DNA of 64,000 bases from JALNYB01 sp963676235 (GTDB lineage: Archaea; Thermoplasmatota; Thermoplasmata; Methanomassiliicoccales; Methanomethylophilaceae). The position numbers and the translations under genes are program-made. The notes beneath the pieces were generated by a model. The model saw only the letters and a list, made by a program, of their open reading frames with translations, had not been told where the DNA came from and did no database searches. Shown here one piece after another: positions 9,632-17,911 of this stretch; the first letter of the stretch is position 1, and each line of letters begins with the position of its first letter. The stretch lies in the NCBI GenBank assembly GCA_963676235.1, contig OY781044.1, positions 62,001 through 126,000 on the forward strand, given 5' to 3'.

Positions 9632-10315
9632 ATGATGCCCTCGAATGAACAAAAAATAACCATAACCGAGAACGGACCATACATAGTATCCGGTAATATC
9701 CCCATATCGGAAAAAATCATAACCGCCAATGGTAGAGGATACATCTGGACCGAGGGAAAACCCCTTCCGCAAAGCGAGGCCTACGCCCTGTGTCGTTGCG
9801 GACACTCATCGACCGCACCCTTCTGCAGCGGAGAACATGTAAAGATAGGATTCGATGGCACAGAAATATCCGGAAAATCAAAGTATGAAGACAGAGCAAA
9901 ACTCTATCTCAGTCCAGAACTAAATTTACTGGATGATGATAGATGCGCGTTCGCGCGTTTCTGTCACAGAGAAAAAGGAACCGCTTGGGAACTCCTTGAA
10001 ACATCAGATGATCCTCATGATAAAAAAGAGGCCATAAGGGCTGCAAGTGAGTGCCCAGCAGGAAGACTCACTGCGATGGGATTGGATGGATCTCTTATGG
10101 AGGATGATCTAAAACCTGAGATCGTGGTTATACAAGACCCTATGAAAGGAGTGTCAAGCGGATTGTACGTCAAAGGCGGAATCAAACTGATAAGTTCCGA
10201 TAAAACTGAATATGAAACACGGAACAGATATGTACTCTGTCGTTGCGGAGTATCATCTTTAAGGCCGTTCTGCGATGCTACACATGTAGACGAACAATAT
10301 AGAGACAAAAAATGA
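9632..10315 (+). CDS. double CDGSH-type iron-sulfur protein with central cysteine domain
   Basis: This 227-residue soluble protein has two CDGSH-type [2Fe-2S] sites: CRCGHSSTAPFCSGEH (about residues 52-67) and CRCGVSSLRPFCDATH near the C-terminus. Each gives three Cys and one His as cluster ligands. Between them is a segment with three or four Cys (CAFARFCHREKG ... SECPAGRL) that resembles the divergent ferredoxin-like domain found with archaeal and bacterial CDGSH pairs. The likely role is electron transfer or iron-sulfur/redox sensing in the cytoplasm; the partner is unknown. It stands alone, with its own promoter. The first CDGSH motif has Ser-Gly in place of Asp-Gly, and the second Asp-Ala. 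Confidence 0.85.
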   Translation: MMPSNEQKITITENGPYIVSGNIPISEKIITANGRGYIWTEGKPLPQSEAYALCRCGHSSTAPFCSGEHVKIGFDGTEISGKSKYEDRAKLYLSPELNLLDDDRCAFARFCHREKGTAWELLETSDDPHDKKEAIRAASECPAGRLTAMGLDGSLMEDDLKPEIVVIQDPMKGVSSGLYVKGGIKLISSDKTEYETRNRYVLCRCGVSSLRPFCDATHVDEQYRDKK

Positions 10316-10528
10316 CCGCTAGATCATATCTTAAATCATTTCACCTTAACTGCGAAATGCGTCCAGCCATCTGGGGATCATGTTGAAGATACACATCATA
10401 TGCGTTTCGGTGAAATTTAATATAAGTTCCAACATGAGAAAATCAAGAACCAGTATAACAAAAAGACCGATCACAGGAAGATCCAATCTGTGAAAAGATC
10501 CAATATGTTATAAAAAGAGGATTTCGAA

Positions 10529-11701
10529 ATGAAAGAAATACATTTGAAATATGGATGTAACCCAAATCAGCAACCGTCAAGAATATTTATGAAAAACGGA
10601 GAATTGCCCATTGAAATCCTAAACAGCAAGCCTGGTTACATCAACCTTCTGGATGCTTTGAACGGATGGCAACTTGTTACAAATCTGAAAAAAGCAACCG
10701 GATATCCAGCCGCCGCATCATTCAAGCATGTAAGCCCGGCGGGTGCCGCCATCGGTACCCCGATGAGCGATACATTGAAGAAGATCTGTTTTGTCGAAGA
10801 TATGGAATTATCCCCCATCGCAATGGCCTATGCAAAAGCAAGAGGTGCTGACAGGATGTCCTCATACGGAGACTTCGTTTCACTCTCAGACATCTGCGAT
10901 GTACCTACGGCCAAACTCATATCCAAAGAAGTCTCTGACGGTATAATAGCTCCAGGATATGAAAAAGAAGCATTGGAAATATTGAGGTCCAAACGCAAAG
11001 GGACATACACAGTGATACAGATGGACGAGGACTACGTTCCTGCACCAATAGAACAGAAAGACGTCTACGGCATAACATTCGAACAGGCAAGGAACGATGT
11101 GGAGATATCGGAAAAACTCTTCGAGAATATCCCTACTGACAACAAAAACATACCCGATCATGCAAAGAATGACCTAATGGTATCCCTGATCGTACTGAAA
11201 TACACTCAATCCAATTCCGTGTGCTACGTAAAGAACGGACAGACGATAGGCATAGGTGCCGGACAGCAATCCAGGGTCCACTGTACACGTCTGGCAGGAG
11301 ATAAAGCAGATAAATGGTATCTCCGTCAAAACCCCATGGTGATCGATCTTCCGTTCAGGAAAGATATCCACCGCCCCGATCGCGATAATGCGATAGATGT
11401 CTATCTTTCGGATAATTATGAAGATATCCTGGCAGACGGTGCATGGGAGAATGCATTTACCGAGAAGCCAGAACCTCTGACAAGAGAAAAAAGAGCAGAA
11501 TGGATCAAAACACTCAACGGAGTATCTGTCGGTTCCGATGCATTCTTCCCATTCGGGGACAACATTGAAAGAGCACGCAGAAGCGGAGTTGATTATGTAG
11601 CACAGACTGGTGGATCAATTCGCGATGATAATGTAATAGAGACCTGCAACAAATACAACATAGCAATGGCTTTTACAGGCGTCAGACTATTCCATCATTG
11701 A
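10529..11701 (+). CDS. AICAR formyltransferase-type enzyme (PurH-like, lacking the IMP cyclohydrolase domain)
   Basis: The 390-residue protein matches the transformylase half of bacterial PurH, which moves a formyl group from 10-formyl-THF to AICAR in purine synthesis. The active-site region is seen as FKHVSPAGAAIG (about residues 67-78), and the C-terminal part carries SDAFFPFGDNIERA and GVDYVAQTGGSIRDD, typical of AICARFT. The N-terminal MGS-like IMP cyclohydrolase domain of the two-domain enzyme is absent, as in the short ~390-residue form known from clostridia. Many archaea use the unrelated PurP instead. AGAGGATT just upstream of the ATG is a plausible ribosome site. It is a single-gene unit; IMP cyclohydrolase must be supplied from elsewhere. 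Confidence 0.85.
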   Translation: MKEIHLKYGCNPNQQPSRIFMKNGELPIEILNSKPGYINLLDALNGWQLVTNLKKATGYPAAASFKHVSPAGAAIGTPMSDTLKKICFVEDMELSPIAMAYAKARGADRMSSYGDFVSLSDICDVPTAKLISKEVSDGIIAPGYEKEALEILRSKRKGTYTVIQMDEDYVPAPIEQKDVYGITFEQARNDVEISEKLFENIPTDNKNIPDHAKNDLMVSLIVLKYTQSNSVCYVKNGQTIGIGAGQQSRVHCTRLAGDKADKWYLRQNPMVIDLPFRKDIHRPDRDNAIDVYLSDNYEDILADGAWENAFTEKPEPLTREKRAEWIKTLNGVSVGSDAFFPFGDNIERARRSGVDYVAQTGGSIRDDNVIETCNKYNIAMAFTGVRLFHH

Positions 11702-12078
11702 TGGCCAGCTCGATAATCCATGATCGGATACTGATTGCATATAGAGTCGATCGAACTCATTATCGCAGAGAATAACAGATTTTCTTATGCCAGAAAAAAC
11801 ATCTCTGTACTGATAAAGAATTGTGAAATAAATCAGACCTATAACCTGAACGCGTATTGTTACTAAACATAAATTTCCATATAATACATGAGACCATGTA
11901 ACATCATATAGAATTTAAAAATTAGAAATGTTCATAATACGCAAAGGAAAGCATTCTGATGACGTAATCATTAGAATCATGTGCCACCTAAGAATAAACC
12001 GTTGTGTATCATTACAAGAAGAAATCTGTGTACATCTCGACAGGAATAATCTAAAAGAATCGCTCTGCATTGATTGTT
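11702..12078. other. intergenic region, no gene seen
   Basis: The 377 nt between the AICAR transformylase and the LRR gene end contain only a short frame of about 66 codons (11928-12128) with no homology that I can see, no ribosome site and overlap with the end of the minus-strand LRR gene. I treat it as non-coding. Both neighbours end into it, so it holds two transcript ends. Confidence 0.4.
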
Positions 12079-14190
12079 TTAATTTTCTCTTATCACCCAA
12101 TAATATAATACGCTCATCAAAATTATAATTACTAACACAAGCATTATAGCATATATCCAAATATAATCATCGAAGCTGGCATGCGCAGATGGATACCCTA
12201 TCCATACAGCATTGAATGTAACGTCATATGTTCCCATGAGATATGTTGATCCTGGAGCATAAGTGTTCGTCCCATCGTCCCATCCACCAAACGAATATCC
12301 CACTCTGATTCCAAGATAGGATGCAACTGCAAAAGTACTTCCTTCAGCAACTAACGATTGATCTGGTGCAACTAAAGATCCGCCATTTATGTTGTATATA
12401 ATATTATGAGTGGTTGCAGTGACTTCGATCCAGACGGCTGTAAATATCACACTGGTTGTTCCCATTGCATACACGGATCCGGCAGCATAGGTATTCGTTC
12501 CATCATCCCATCCACCGAATAAATACCCTGATCTAATGCCAGAATATGGCGCAACAGTAAATAATTCCATATCTACAACAAGGAATTGAACAGGCCCCGA
12601 TACAGAACCTCCATTCACATCATATGTTACTGTGTATTCGCATACCGACCCATGTCTGATCATTTCAGCATCATGGTCATTGACAATATAATCATTGATA
12701 TGATAATTCATGAACGTATACCCGCAAAGATTGTCGACGGTTTGTTCAAATTTTGTCGTCCCATCCTCGGCATAAAAAACCCCTATAAATGGCGATGACG
12801 TCTCGAATTTTACACTGGATGGTATTACAAGATAGGTTAATCCACAACAGAAAAGCGCCCTATCACCTATCGTTACACCATCTGGTATTATCAAATTACC
12901 TGTAAATCCTGAACAACCGAAGAATGCATAATCGCCGATTGTCATAATACTGTTACCGATAACAAGCGAACCGGTGAATCCTGAACAATTAAAGAATGCA
13001 TCGTGGCCGATTGTCCTGACGCCGTCACCGATAATAAGCGATTCTGAGAATCCCGAACAATTGCAGAATGCCCAGTCGCCGATCGTAATCACGCTGTCTG
13101 GTATGATCAACGAACCCATAAATCCTGAACAACCACAAAATGCACATTCGCCGATCATCGTCACACTGTTGCCAATAACAAGCGAACCAGTGAATCCTGA
13201 ACAACCAAAAAATGCATAATCGTCGATCGTTGTCACACTGTCCGGTATAATCAATGAACCTGTGAATCCTGAACAATTAAAGAATGCATAATCGTCGATG
13301 CATATCGCGTTATCTGGTATTACCAGCGAACCTGTATTTCCAATAGAACACGCTATAACCGTCTTCCCATCCTTGCTCATGAGAAGACCGTCAACAGATT
13401 TGTAGTAAAGATTATTAGAATCGACAAAGAATCCTGTTCCGCCACAGCCTACGAATACCCAATCACCGATTTTCGTAATATTATCACCAATAATAAGCGA
13501 ACCCAAGAATCCCGTACATCCATAGAATGCACAGTCGCCAATCGTCGTCACACTGTCACCAATGATAAGTGAATCTGTAAATCCTGAACAACCGAAGAAT
13601 GCATAATCGCCGATCATCGTCACACTGTTGCCGATAACAAGCGAACCTGTTAATTTTGAACAACTGAAAAATGCGTAGTCACTGATCGTCGTCGCACTAT
13701 CTGGTATTGCTAGAGAACCCGTCTTTCCGATCGGACATGCTATGACCGTCTTCCCATCCTTGCTCATGAGAAGACCGTCAATAGATTTGTAATAAAGATT
13801 GTTAGAATCGACAAAGAATCCTATTCCACCACAGCCTGCAAATGCCCGTTCGCCGATGAAGGTCACACTTTTTGGTATGATCAAACTGCCTGTGAATCCT
13901 GAACAACCGAAGAATGCCCCATCATCGATAGATGTGACGGTATAGACCTTTTCATCGTATGTCACATTCGATGACAATATCAGAGGTCCTGATGCGATGA
14001 CCACACCCGTGACCGAAACCTCATTCTCAGACGTTACTTCATAATAAAAATTACCGTCAGTGAAAGTCGTGCTACCTTCTGAAAATCCAACATCGCAATA
14101 TACTGCAATCACGACGGACACTGTCGCCAATAATACAACCACCCCCGCCGTACACATAATCTTTCTTTTTATTGATGAATCGAAACACAT
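12079..14190 (-). CDS. BspA-type LRR surface protein with two InlB-type repeats
   Basis: About 703 residues. The start is placed at the ATG at 14190 (MCFDSSIKRK) because GAGATGG lies about 8 nt upstream; the TTG at 14211 is weaker. The order is: signal/TM segment (about residues 14-32), LRR array of 24-residue units (consensus IGDYAFFGCSGFTGSLVI..SVT), two DGLLMSKDGKTVIAC.IG insertions, two InlB-type repeats (VTYDVNGGSV...FGGWDDGTNTYA and NIIYNINGGSL...FGGWDDGTNTYA), and a C-terminal TM helix with a short basic tail. It should sit on the outer face of the membrane. It differs from the 6.1-kb protein by unit length (24, not 23) and by its tail, which lacks the DSYVNI module. Confidence 0.86.
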   Translation of the reverse strand: MCFDSSIKRKIMCTAGVVVLLATVSVVIAVYCDVGFSEGSTTFTDGNFYYEVTSENEVSVTGVVIASGPLILSSNVTYDEKVYTVTSIDDGAFFGCSGFTGSLIIPKSVTFIGERAFAGCGGIGFFVDSNNLYYKSIDGLLMSKDGKTVIACPIGKTGSLAIPDSATTISDYAFFSCSKLTGSLVIGNSVTMIGDYAFFGCSGFTDSLIIGDSVTTIGDCAFYGCTGFLGSLIIGDNITKIGDWVFVGCGGTGFFVDSNNLYYKSVDGLLMSKDGKTVIACSIGNTGSLVIPDNAICIDDYAFFNCSGFTGSLIIPDSVTTIDDYAFFGCSGFTGSLVIGNSVTMIGECAFCGCSGFMGSLIIPDSVITIGDWAFCNCSGFSESLIIGDGVRTIGHDAFFNCSGFTGSLVIGNSIMTIGDYAFFGCSGFTGNLIIPDGVTIGDRALFCCGLTYLVIPSSVKFETSSPFIGVFYAEDGTTKFEQTVDNLCGYTFMNYHINDYIVNDHDAEMIRHGSVCEYTVTYDVNGGSVSGPVQFLVVDMELFTVAPYSGIRSGYLFGGWDDGTNTYAAGSVYAMGTTSVIFTAVWIEVTATTHNIIYNINGGSLVAPDQSLVAEGSTFAVASYLGIRVGYSFGGWDDGTNTYAPGSTYLMGTYDVTFNAVWIGYPSAHASFDDYIWIYAIMLVLVIIILMSVLYYWVIREN
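12900..13690 (-). repeat. in-gene 72-bp LRR repeats
   Basis: Within the LRR gene the DNA repeats in near-identical 72-bp units (24 codons), for example the phrases beginning CTGAACAACC at about 13126, 13198 and 13574. Similarity at DNA level is high enough to allow unequal recombination that changes repeat number. Confidence 0.6.
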
Positions 14191-14916
14191 TAAACCATCT
14201 CGAAAGTCCAATCTTTAATGACGACATGTGTCTGCGAATCCAGGATAGATATTGTACCAATCCCCATATAGAGTCCGTCTAATGATCTGCCGCGCCCGAT
14301 CAAACACCAATACGTTCTACCGACTCGCAGATTATATAAACTTCGGCCTCATTAAAATTCTTTTTCTTATCTATTACCTTTCATAAATTATACATTGTTT
14401 TAATTTTCCTACATAAGCGATGATATATCTATAATCTTGCTGTAAAAATGACTTATTAAAGAATATGCATATAATATTGAAAAAAATCGTCCTACTCATT
14501 TTAAAATATATATGATCACATAACATAAATTCAAATATATGCTAATAAATACATGTCGTTCTTTTAATCTTATTTGTGAGTATCAATTACCATAATTTCA
14601 ATGCTCTTTTTGAAATTTATAGATATATCTAACATATTCTCTTACCTATATCACCAAAATATAAAAAATATCAAATTCAAAATATCTTACTTACACTTTA
14701 CCTACTACCTATCTAGATGTCAATTCAGAATACATAATCTAAAAGAATATGTTTTAATGATCGTGGGGTCTTTCAGATATCTGACCTTAATTAAAGGTCT
14801 ATTTTCATTATTTAACATCAATAAAAATATAGCATGTAGAATTAAACGCGATTATTCATCCACTTAAATTCTGAAAGAAATAAAAAAGAAGTGCCTAACG
14901 GTCCAGTTTGTATCAT
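14191..14916. other. very AT-rich intergenic region
   Basis: About 725 nt of unusually AT-rich DNA. The only frame of note (14601-14867, 88 codons, plus strand) is rich in Ile, Tyr, Asn and Lys as expected from base composition, has no ribosome site and no recognisable motif, so I do not call it. The promoter of the LRR gene presumably lies at its left end. Confidence 0.4.
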
Positions 14917-15291
14917 TTATTCTTTCTTACATACATGCCAATGTACCATTGCAACAGCAACTATTATGGTGATAACCACTGCAACGATATACAGAACTGA
15001 ATCACTGTTATCACTGCTTTTAGAGTTTATCGCATAGTATTAGAAATAATATGTCGGAACGACACCATTCCGTCAAAACCAAATATCATAAACGACGCTG
15101 CATATCTCTATCGTCCCATCATCCTTCGGATAAAACATCTGAATGCTGTAGAAATTCTCTCCGGACTTCAGCTCATATGACGTAGCGGATACTATTGTAG
15201 ATGTCATATCTTCAGCCACTTTCTATTGCGCCTCGATAATAGATAATGTACATACTTCACCTATGTAATAGATCGAAGAATTGCTTTGACA
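14917..15291 (-). pseudogene. decayed C-terminal end of a surface protein
   Basis: Two broken frames on the minus strand resemble the tail of a surface-anchored protein. The distal one (stop at 14917-14919) reads SSDNSDSVLYIVAVVI... followed by a TM helix and a basic VCKKE end, the same plan as the anchors of the neighbouring LRR proteins. The proximal one (about 15075-15290) reads VAEDMTSTIVSATSYELKSG and FYPKDDGTIEICSVVYD, then a TGA, with an in-frame TAG upstream. There is no start codon or N-terminus. A truncated, frameshifted remnant is the simplest reading; a pyrrolysine reading of the TAG would not rescue the other stops. Confidence 0.55.
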
Positions 15292-16320
15292 TTAGATATC
15301 TTTTAATCTCAATTTATGATATTTCTGCGTAGAAGAGTCTCCTGTAGCAAGTGCCAAAAGCTCTATTATATGTAGAACAGGAACACCGTCTTTCACATTA
15401 TCGTACCTGAACATACACGACGGACATCCAGTAATCACGGCATCTGCGCCTTCGATGTCTTCCTGTCTTTCTTTCATCAACTTCTCAGAGATATCTTTCA
15501 CGGATTTTCCGCAGCATCCTATCCTGTTGCCTATAAGTGTAGCACCTGTAGCACGAACCAAATCTTCGAATTCTTTTGGATAATGGATCATTATATGACA
15601 TCCAGGTTGCAAAGCGACCTTTAGCTTGACCCCTTTGAATTTAGAAATTGAATCCAGATGACTATGAAGCAATTGAACAATGTGCTTTGCATCCATTCCC
15701 GTCTCTTCCAGTTCTGCCGCACAGCCAGGACACAGTGTGACTATCCCCTTTCCATCATTAGGATTCATCTTCTCTTTGTAATCATCACGTTCTTCATCTG
15801 TCATGATCCTGAACGGAACAGGGAACATGCAGCATTTGGAATTAGGGATCTCACAGCAACCGACACCAACCGCATTCATTACAACTGATGCAGCATATTT
15901 GAGAAACGGGAATTTACCTTCAACGAAACATCCTGGCATAAGATAGACATCATTACCATTCCATTTCGGAGGAAGTTCGGTTCTAGACAGTTGCTCCGTC
16001 TGTTTTATCGAATAACCTATATCATAGAAGAGATCTGGAATCTTGGCTCCCGATTCTATACAATTGAGATACATTATCACCCTCGATGGGTCTGTTACAT
16101 TACATACATTGGAACAATTCAAACAACCGATACAGCTGGTAACATTGCCGTTCCCTCCGATCATGGCTTCCATCGGATTGACACCGCCGTAACGATGAGA
16201 AGGACAGACGTCGAGACATGCTCCGCATTCTACGCAAGCTGACATCAAACTGCGGATCCTCTCAGGTATATCATTCATGAAAAGAGAAAGTGTGTAATGC
16301 ATTATCATTGTTTGTGTCAA
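15292..16320 (-). CDS. HdrC-HdrB fusion protein (HdrD-like heterodisulfide reductase family)
   Basis: A 342-residue cytoplasmic redox protein. The N-terminal HdrC-like part has two [4Fe-4S] motifs, CVECGACLDVCP (about 29-40) and CIGCLNCSNVC (about 63-73). The HdrB-like part has two CCG modules, PGCFVEG...GCCEIPNSKCC...CPGC and PGCHIMI...GCCGKS...CPSC, which in HdrB/HdrD bind the catalytic noncubane clusters. The HdrC-before-HdrB order is that of HdrD, the CoM-S-S-CoB reducing subunit of cytochrome-type enzymes, though this protein is shorter than typical HdrD. It is monocistronic here with no hdrE nearby. Its natural disulfide or partner cannot be fixed from sequence. Confidence 0.82.
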   Translation of the reverse strand: MTQTMIMHYTLSLFMNDIPERIRSLMSACVECGACLDVCPSHRYGGVNPMEAMIGGNGNVTSCIGCLNCSNVCNVTDPSRVIMYLNCIESGAKIPDLFYDIGYSIKQTEQLSRTELPPKWNGNDVYLMPGCFVEGKFPFLKYAASVVMNAVGVGCCEIPNSKCCMFPVPFRIMTDEERDDYKEKMNPNDGKGIVTLCPGCAAELEETGMDAKHIVQLLHSHLDSISKFKGVKLKVALQPGCHIMIHYPKEFEDLVRATGATLIGNRIGCCGKSVKDISEKLMKERQEDIEGADAVITGCPSCMFRYDNVKDGVPVLHIIELLALATGDSSTQKYHKLRLKDI

Positions 16321-16485
16321 AGAATAGGATTCGTCTACCCTCTAGAACTTATGAATATCGGTTGAGATTATCAATATGTAAAATAATGACTATATTTAGT
16401 CCATTTGTAATATTTAAAACAACATCCACTAAGAAATATTCATATTGAAATAAATTATTAAATAATCCCTTACGAGTGAAAGCGC

Positions 16486-17121
16486 ATGAGTTTGGTATTG
16501 AACGATTACTACATGATCATTGTCGGAACCATATTAGAACTGTTGATCGTATGTGTCTTCACGTATGCACTCGCACAGACAAGATGGTTTCATTCGACGG
16601 TAAACGGAAAACTCAATCCCCAGAACTGCGTAATACTGATAGCAACTTTTGCGATATTAGCAATAATGGCCACTACATACTTCTCTTTCAATTATATAGA
16701 CAACACGAAGATAAGTGTCAGGGATTTCCCTGCAATGATTTCCGGGCTCATAGGCGGACCTGTAGTCGGCATATGCGTTGGATTAATAGGAGGTCTAGAA
16801 AGATACTTTGTCGGGGGGCCTACAGCCATTCCATGCATGATGGGCACAATCTTCGCGGGTCTAGCAGGCGGCATCATATGGTATATCGGAGGAAAGAAAT
16901 TTCCTAAATTCTACATCGCTGCGATTGCAATACTCATCGTAGAATTCATACACATGATCTCAATATATTATCTATCCGACACTGTATCCGGAGAACCTTC
17001 GGGGATGGATATCGCTTCAACAATAGCACCTGCAATGATAATATGTAATGTCTTGTGCATTCTTGTATTTTCGATAATATACAAGAGGATCATCGAACCG
17101 AATATCAAATACAAAGAATAA
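16486..17121 (+). CDS. stand-alone LytS-type 5TM domain protein, copy 1
   Basis: This 211-residue integral membrane protein has about six hydrophobic helices and matches the 5TM receptor domain of LytS/YhcK-type sensors. The signature is the loop-helix GGPVVGICVGLIGGLERYF and GGIIWYIGGKKFP. In known proteins that domain is fused to a histidine kinase, GGDEF or phosphatase; here no signalling domain follows. A close paralogue lies 150 nt downstream in the same orientation. It could sense or move a small ligand; related stand-alone proteins have been considered possible transporters, but that is not shown. TATA-like sequence TTATTAAATAAT lies upstream at about 16455. Confidence 0.78.
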   Translation: MSLVLNDYYMIIVGTILELLIVCVFTYALAQTRWFHSTVNGKLNPQNCVILIATFAILAIMATTYFSFNYIDNTKISVRDFPAMISGLIGGPVVGICVGLIGGLERYFVGGPTAIPCMMGTIFAGLAGGIIWYIGGKKFPKFYIAAIAILIVEFIHMISIYYLSDTVSGEPSGMDIASTIAPAMIICNVLCILVFSIIYKRIIEPNIKYKE

Positions 17122-17270
17122 ACGAGATGTATCGAATATATGTAGATTTGTAAAATTTCCACATATATGCATACCTCCATCTCATTTATTTGAATATTAT
17201 ATGTTGATTTCACAAGGCCTGGATGTTAATTACAATAGATTTTAATACTGTACAAAGACTGATATGAATC

Positions 17271-17882
17271 ATGAATTTGGATGACTACATTGTACTTCTG
17301 CTTGGAGTATTTTTTACTATCTTATTGATTATAGTTTTCACTTTTGCATTGTACAAAGCCCATATGACGAGATCATTCAAATACAGTGGAAAGATCAATA
17401 TCAAAAACACAATAATAATGATTCTGACTTTTGGACTGATCGGAATAATGGCAACAAATTATTTCTCATTAGATTATAATGATGCACACATTCAACTAAG
17501 GGACCTTTCGATAATGATCGGCGGACTCATCGGCGGACCCATAGTAGGTATCGGCGCAGGACTTATAGCGGGTATCGAAAGATTCTTGCAAGGCGGGTCT
17601 ATAGCACTCCCATGTCTGATCGGCACAATATTATCGGGAGCGATCGGGGGTATGATCTGGTATTTGGCAGGAAAGAAATTCCCTAAACTCTGGATAGCCG
17701 TCATTATAATGGCAATCACAGAGATCATTAACATGCTGATGATAACTCTTATCTCGAACCCTGTATCGGCAGGGCAGGAAATATTCGATCATATAGCTTT
17801 CATTATGATAGATTTCACAACCCTGGGAATGTTGGTGTTCGCATATATCTACTTGAAATACATCAATACCGACAAAAGATGA
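17271..17882 (+). CDS. stand-alone LytS-type 5TM domain protein, copy 2
   Basis: The 203-residue paralogue of the upstream 5TM protein. The shared core reads GGLIGGPIVGIGAGLIAGIER, then GGMIWYLAGKKFPKLWIA. It again ends with the last TM helix and has no kinase, GGDEF or other output domain. The Arg-Asp-Leu before the core (QLRDLSIM here, SVRDFPAM in copy 1) is also conserved. A hairpin at 17883-17903 separates it from the convergent isocitrate dehydrogenase gene. The pair might form a hetero-oligomer. Confidence 0.78.
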   Translation: MNLDDYIVLLLGVFFTILLIIVFTFALYKAHMTRSFKYSGKINIKNTIIMILTFGLIGIMATNYFSLDYNDAHIQLRDLSIMIGGLIGGPIVGIGAGLIAGIERFLQGGSIALPCLIGTILSGAIGGMIWYLAGKKFPKLWIAVIIMAITEIINMLMITLISNPVSAGQEIFDHIAFIMIDFTTLGMLVFAYIYLKYINTDKR

Positions 17883-17903
17883 AAAGAGGGATTGACCCTC
17901 TTT
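17883..17903. terminator. bidirectional hairpin terminator
   Basis: AAAGAGGG-ATTGA-CCCTCTTT forms an 8-bp stem with a 5-nt loop between two convergent genes, and is followed by T-rich DNA on the plus strand (TTTAATTTGTTTT). It can end transcripts from both sides. Confidence 0.65.
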
Positions 17904-17911
17904 AATTTGTT

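Noticed and set aside
11928..12128. 66-codon plus-strand frame between the AICAR transformylase and LRR genes
   Set aside because: Overlaps the end of the LRR gene, lacks a ribosome site and shows no recognisable pattern.
12900..13690. 72-bp periodicity as a CRISPR-like array
   Set aside because: The repeats are in frame, encode the 24-residue LRR unit and have no unique spacers.
14601..14867. 88-codon frame on the plus strand
   Set aside because: Extremely AT-rich composition explains its amino-acid content; no ribosome site, no motif and no neighbour relation.
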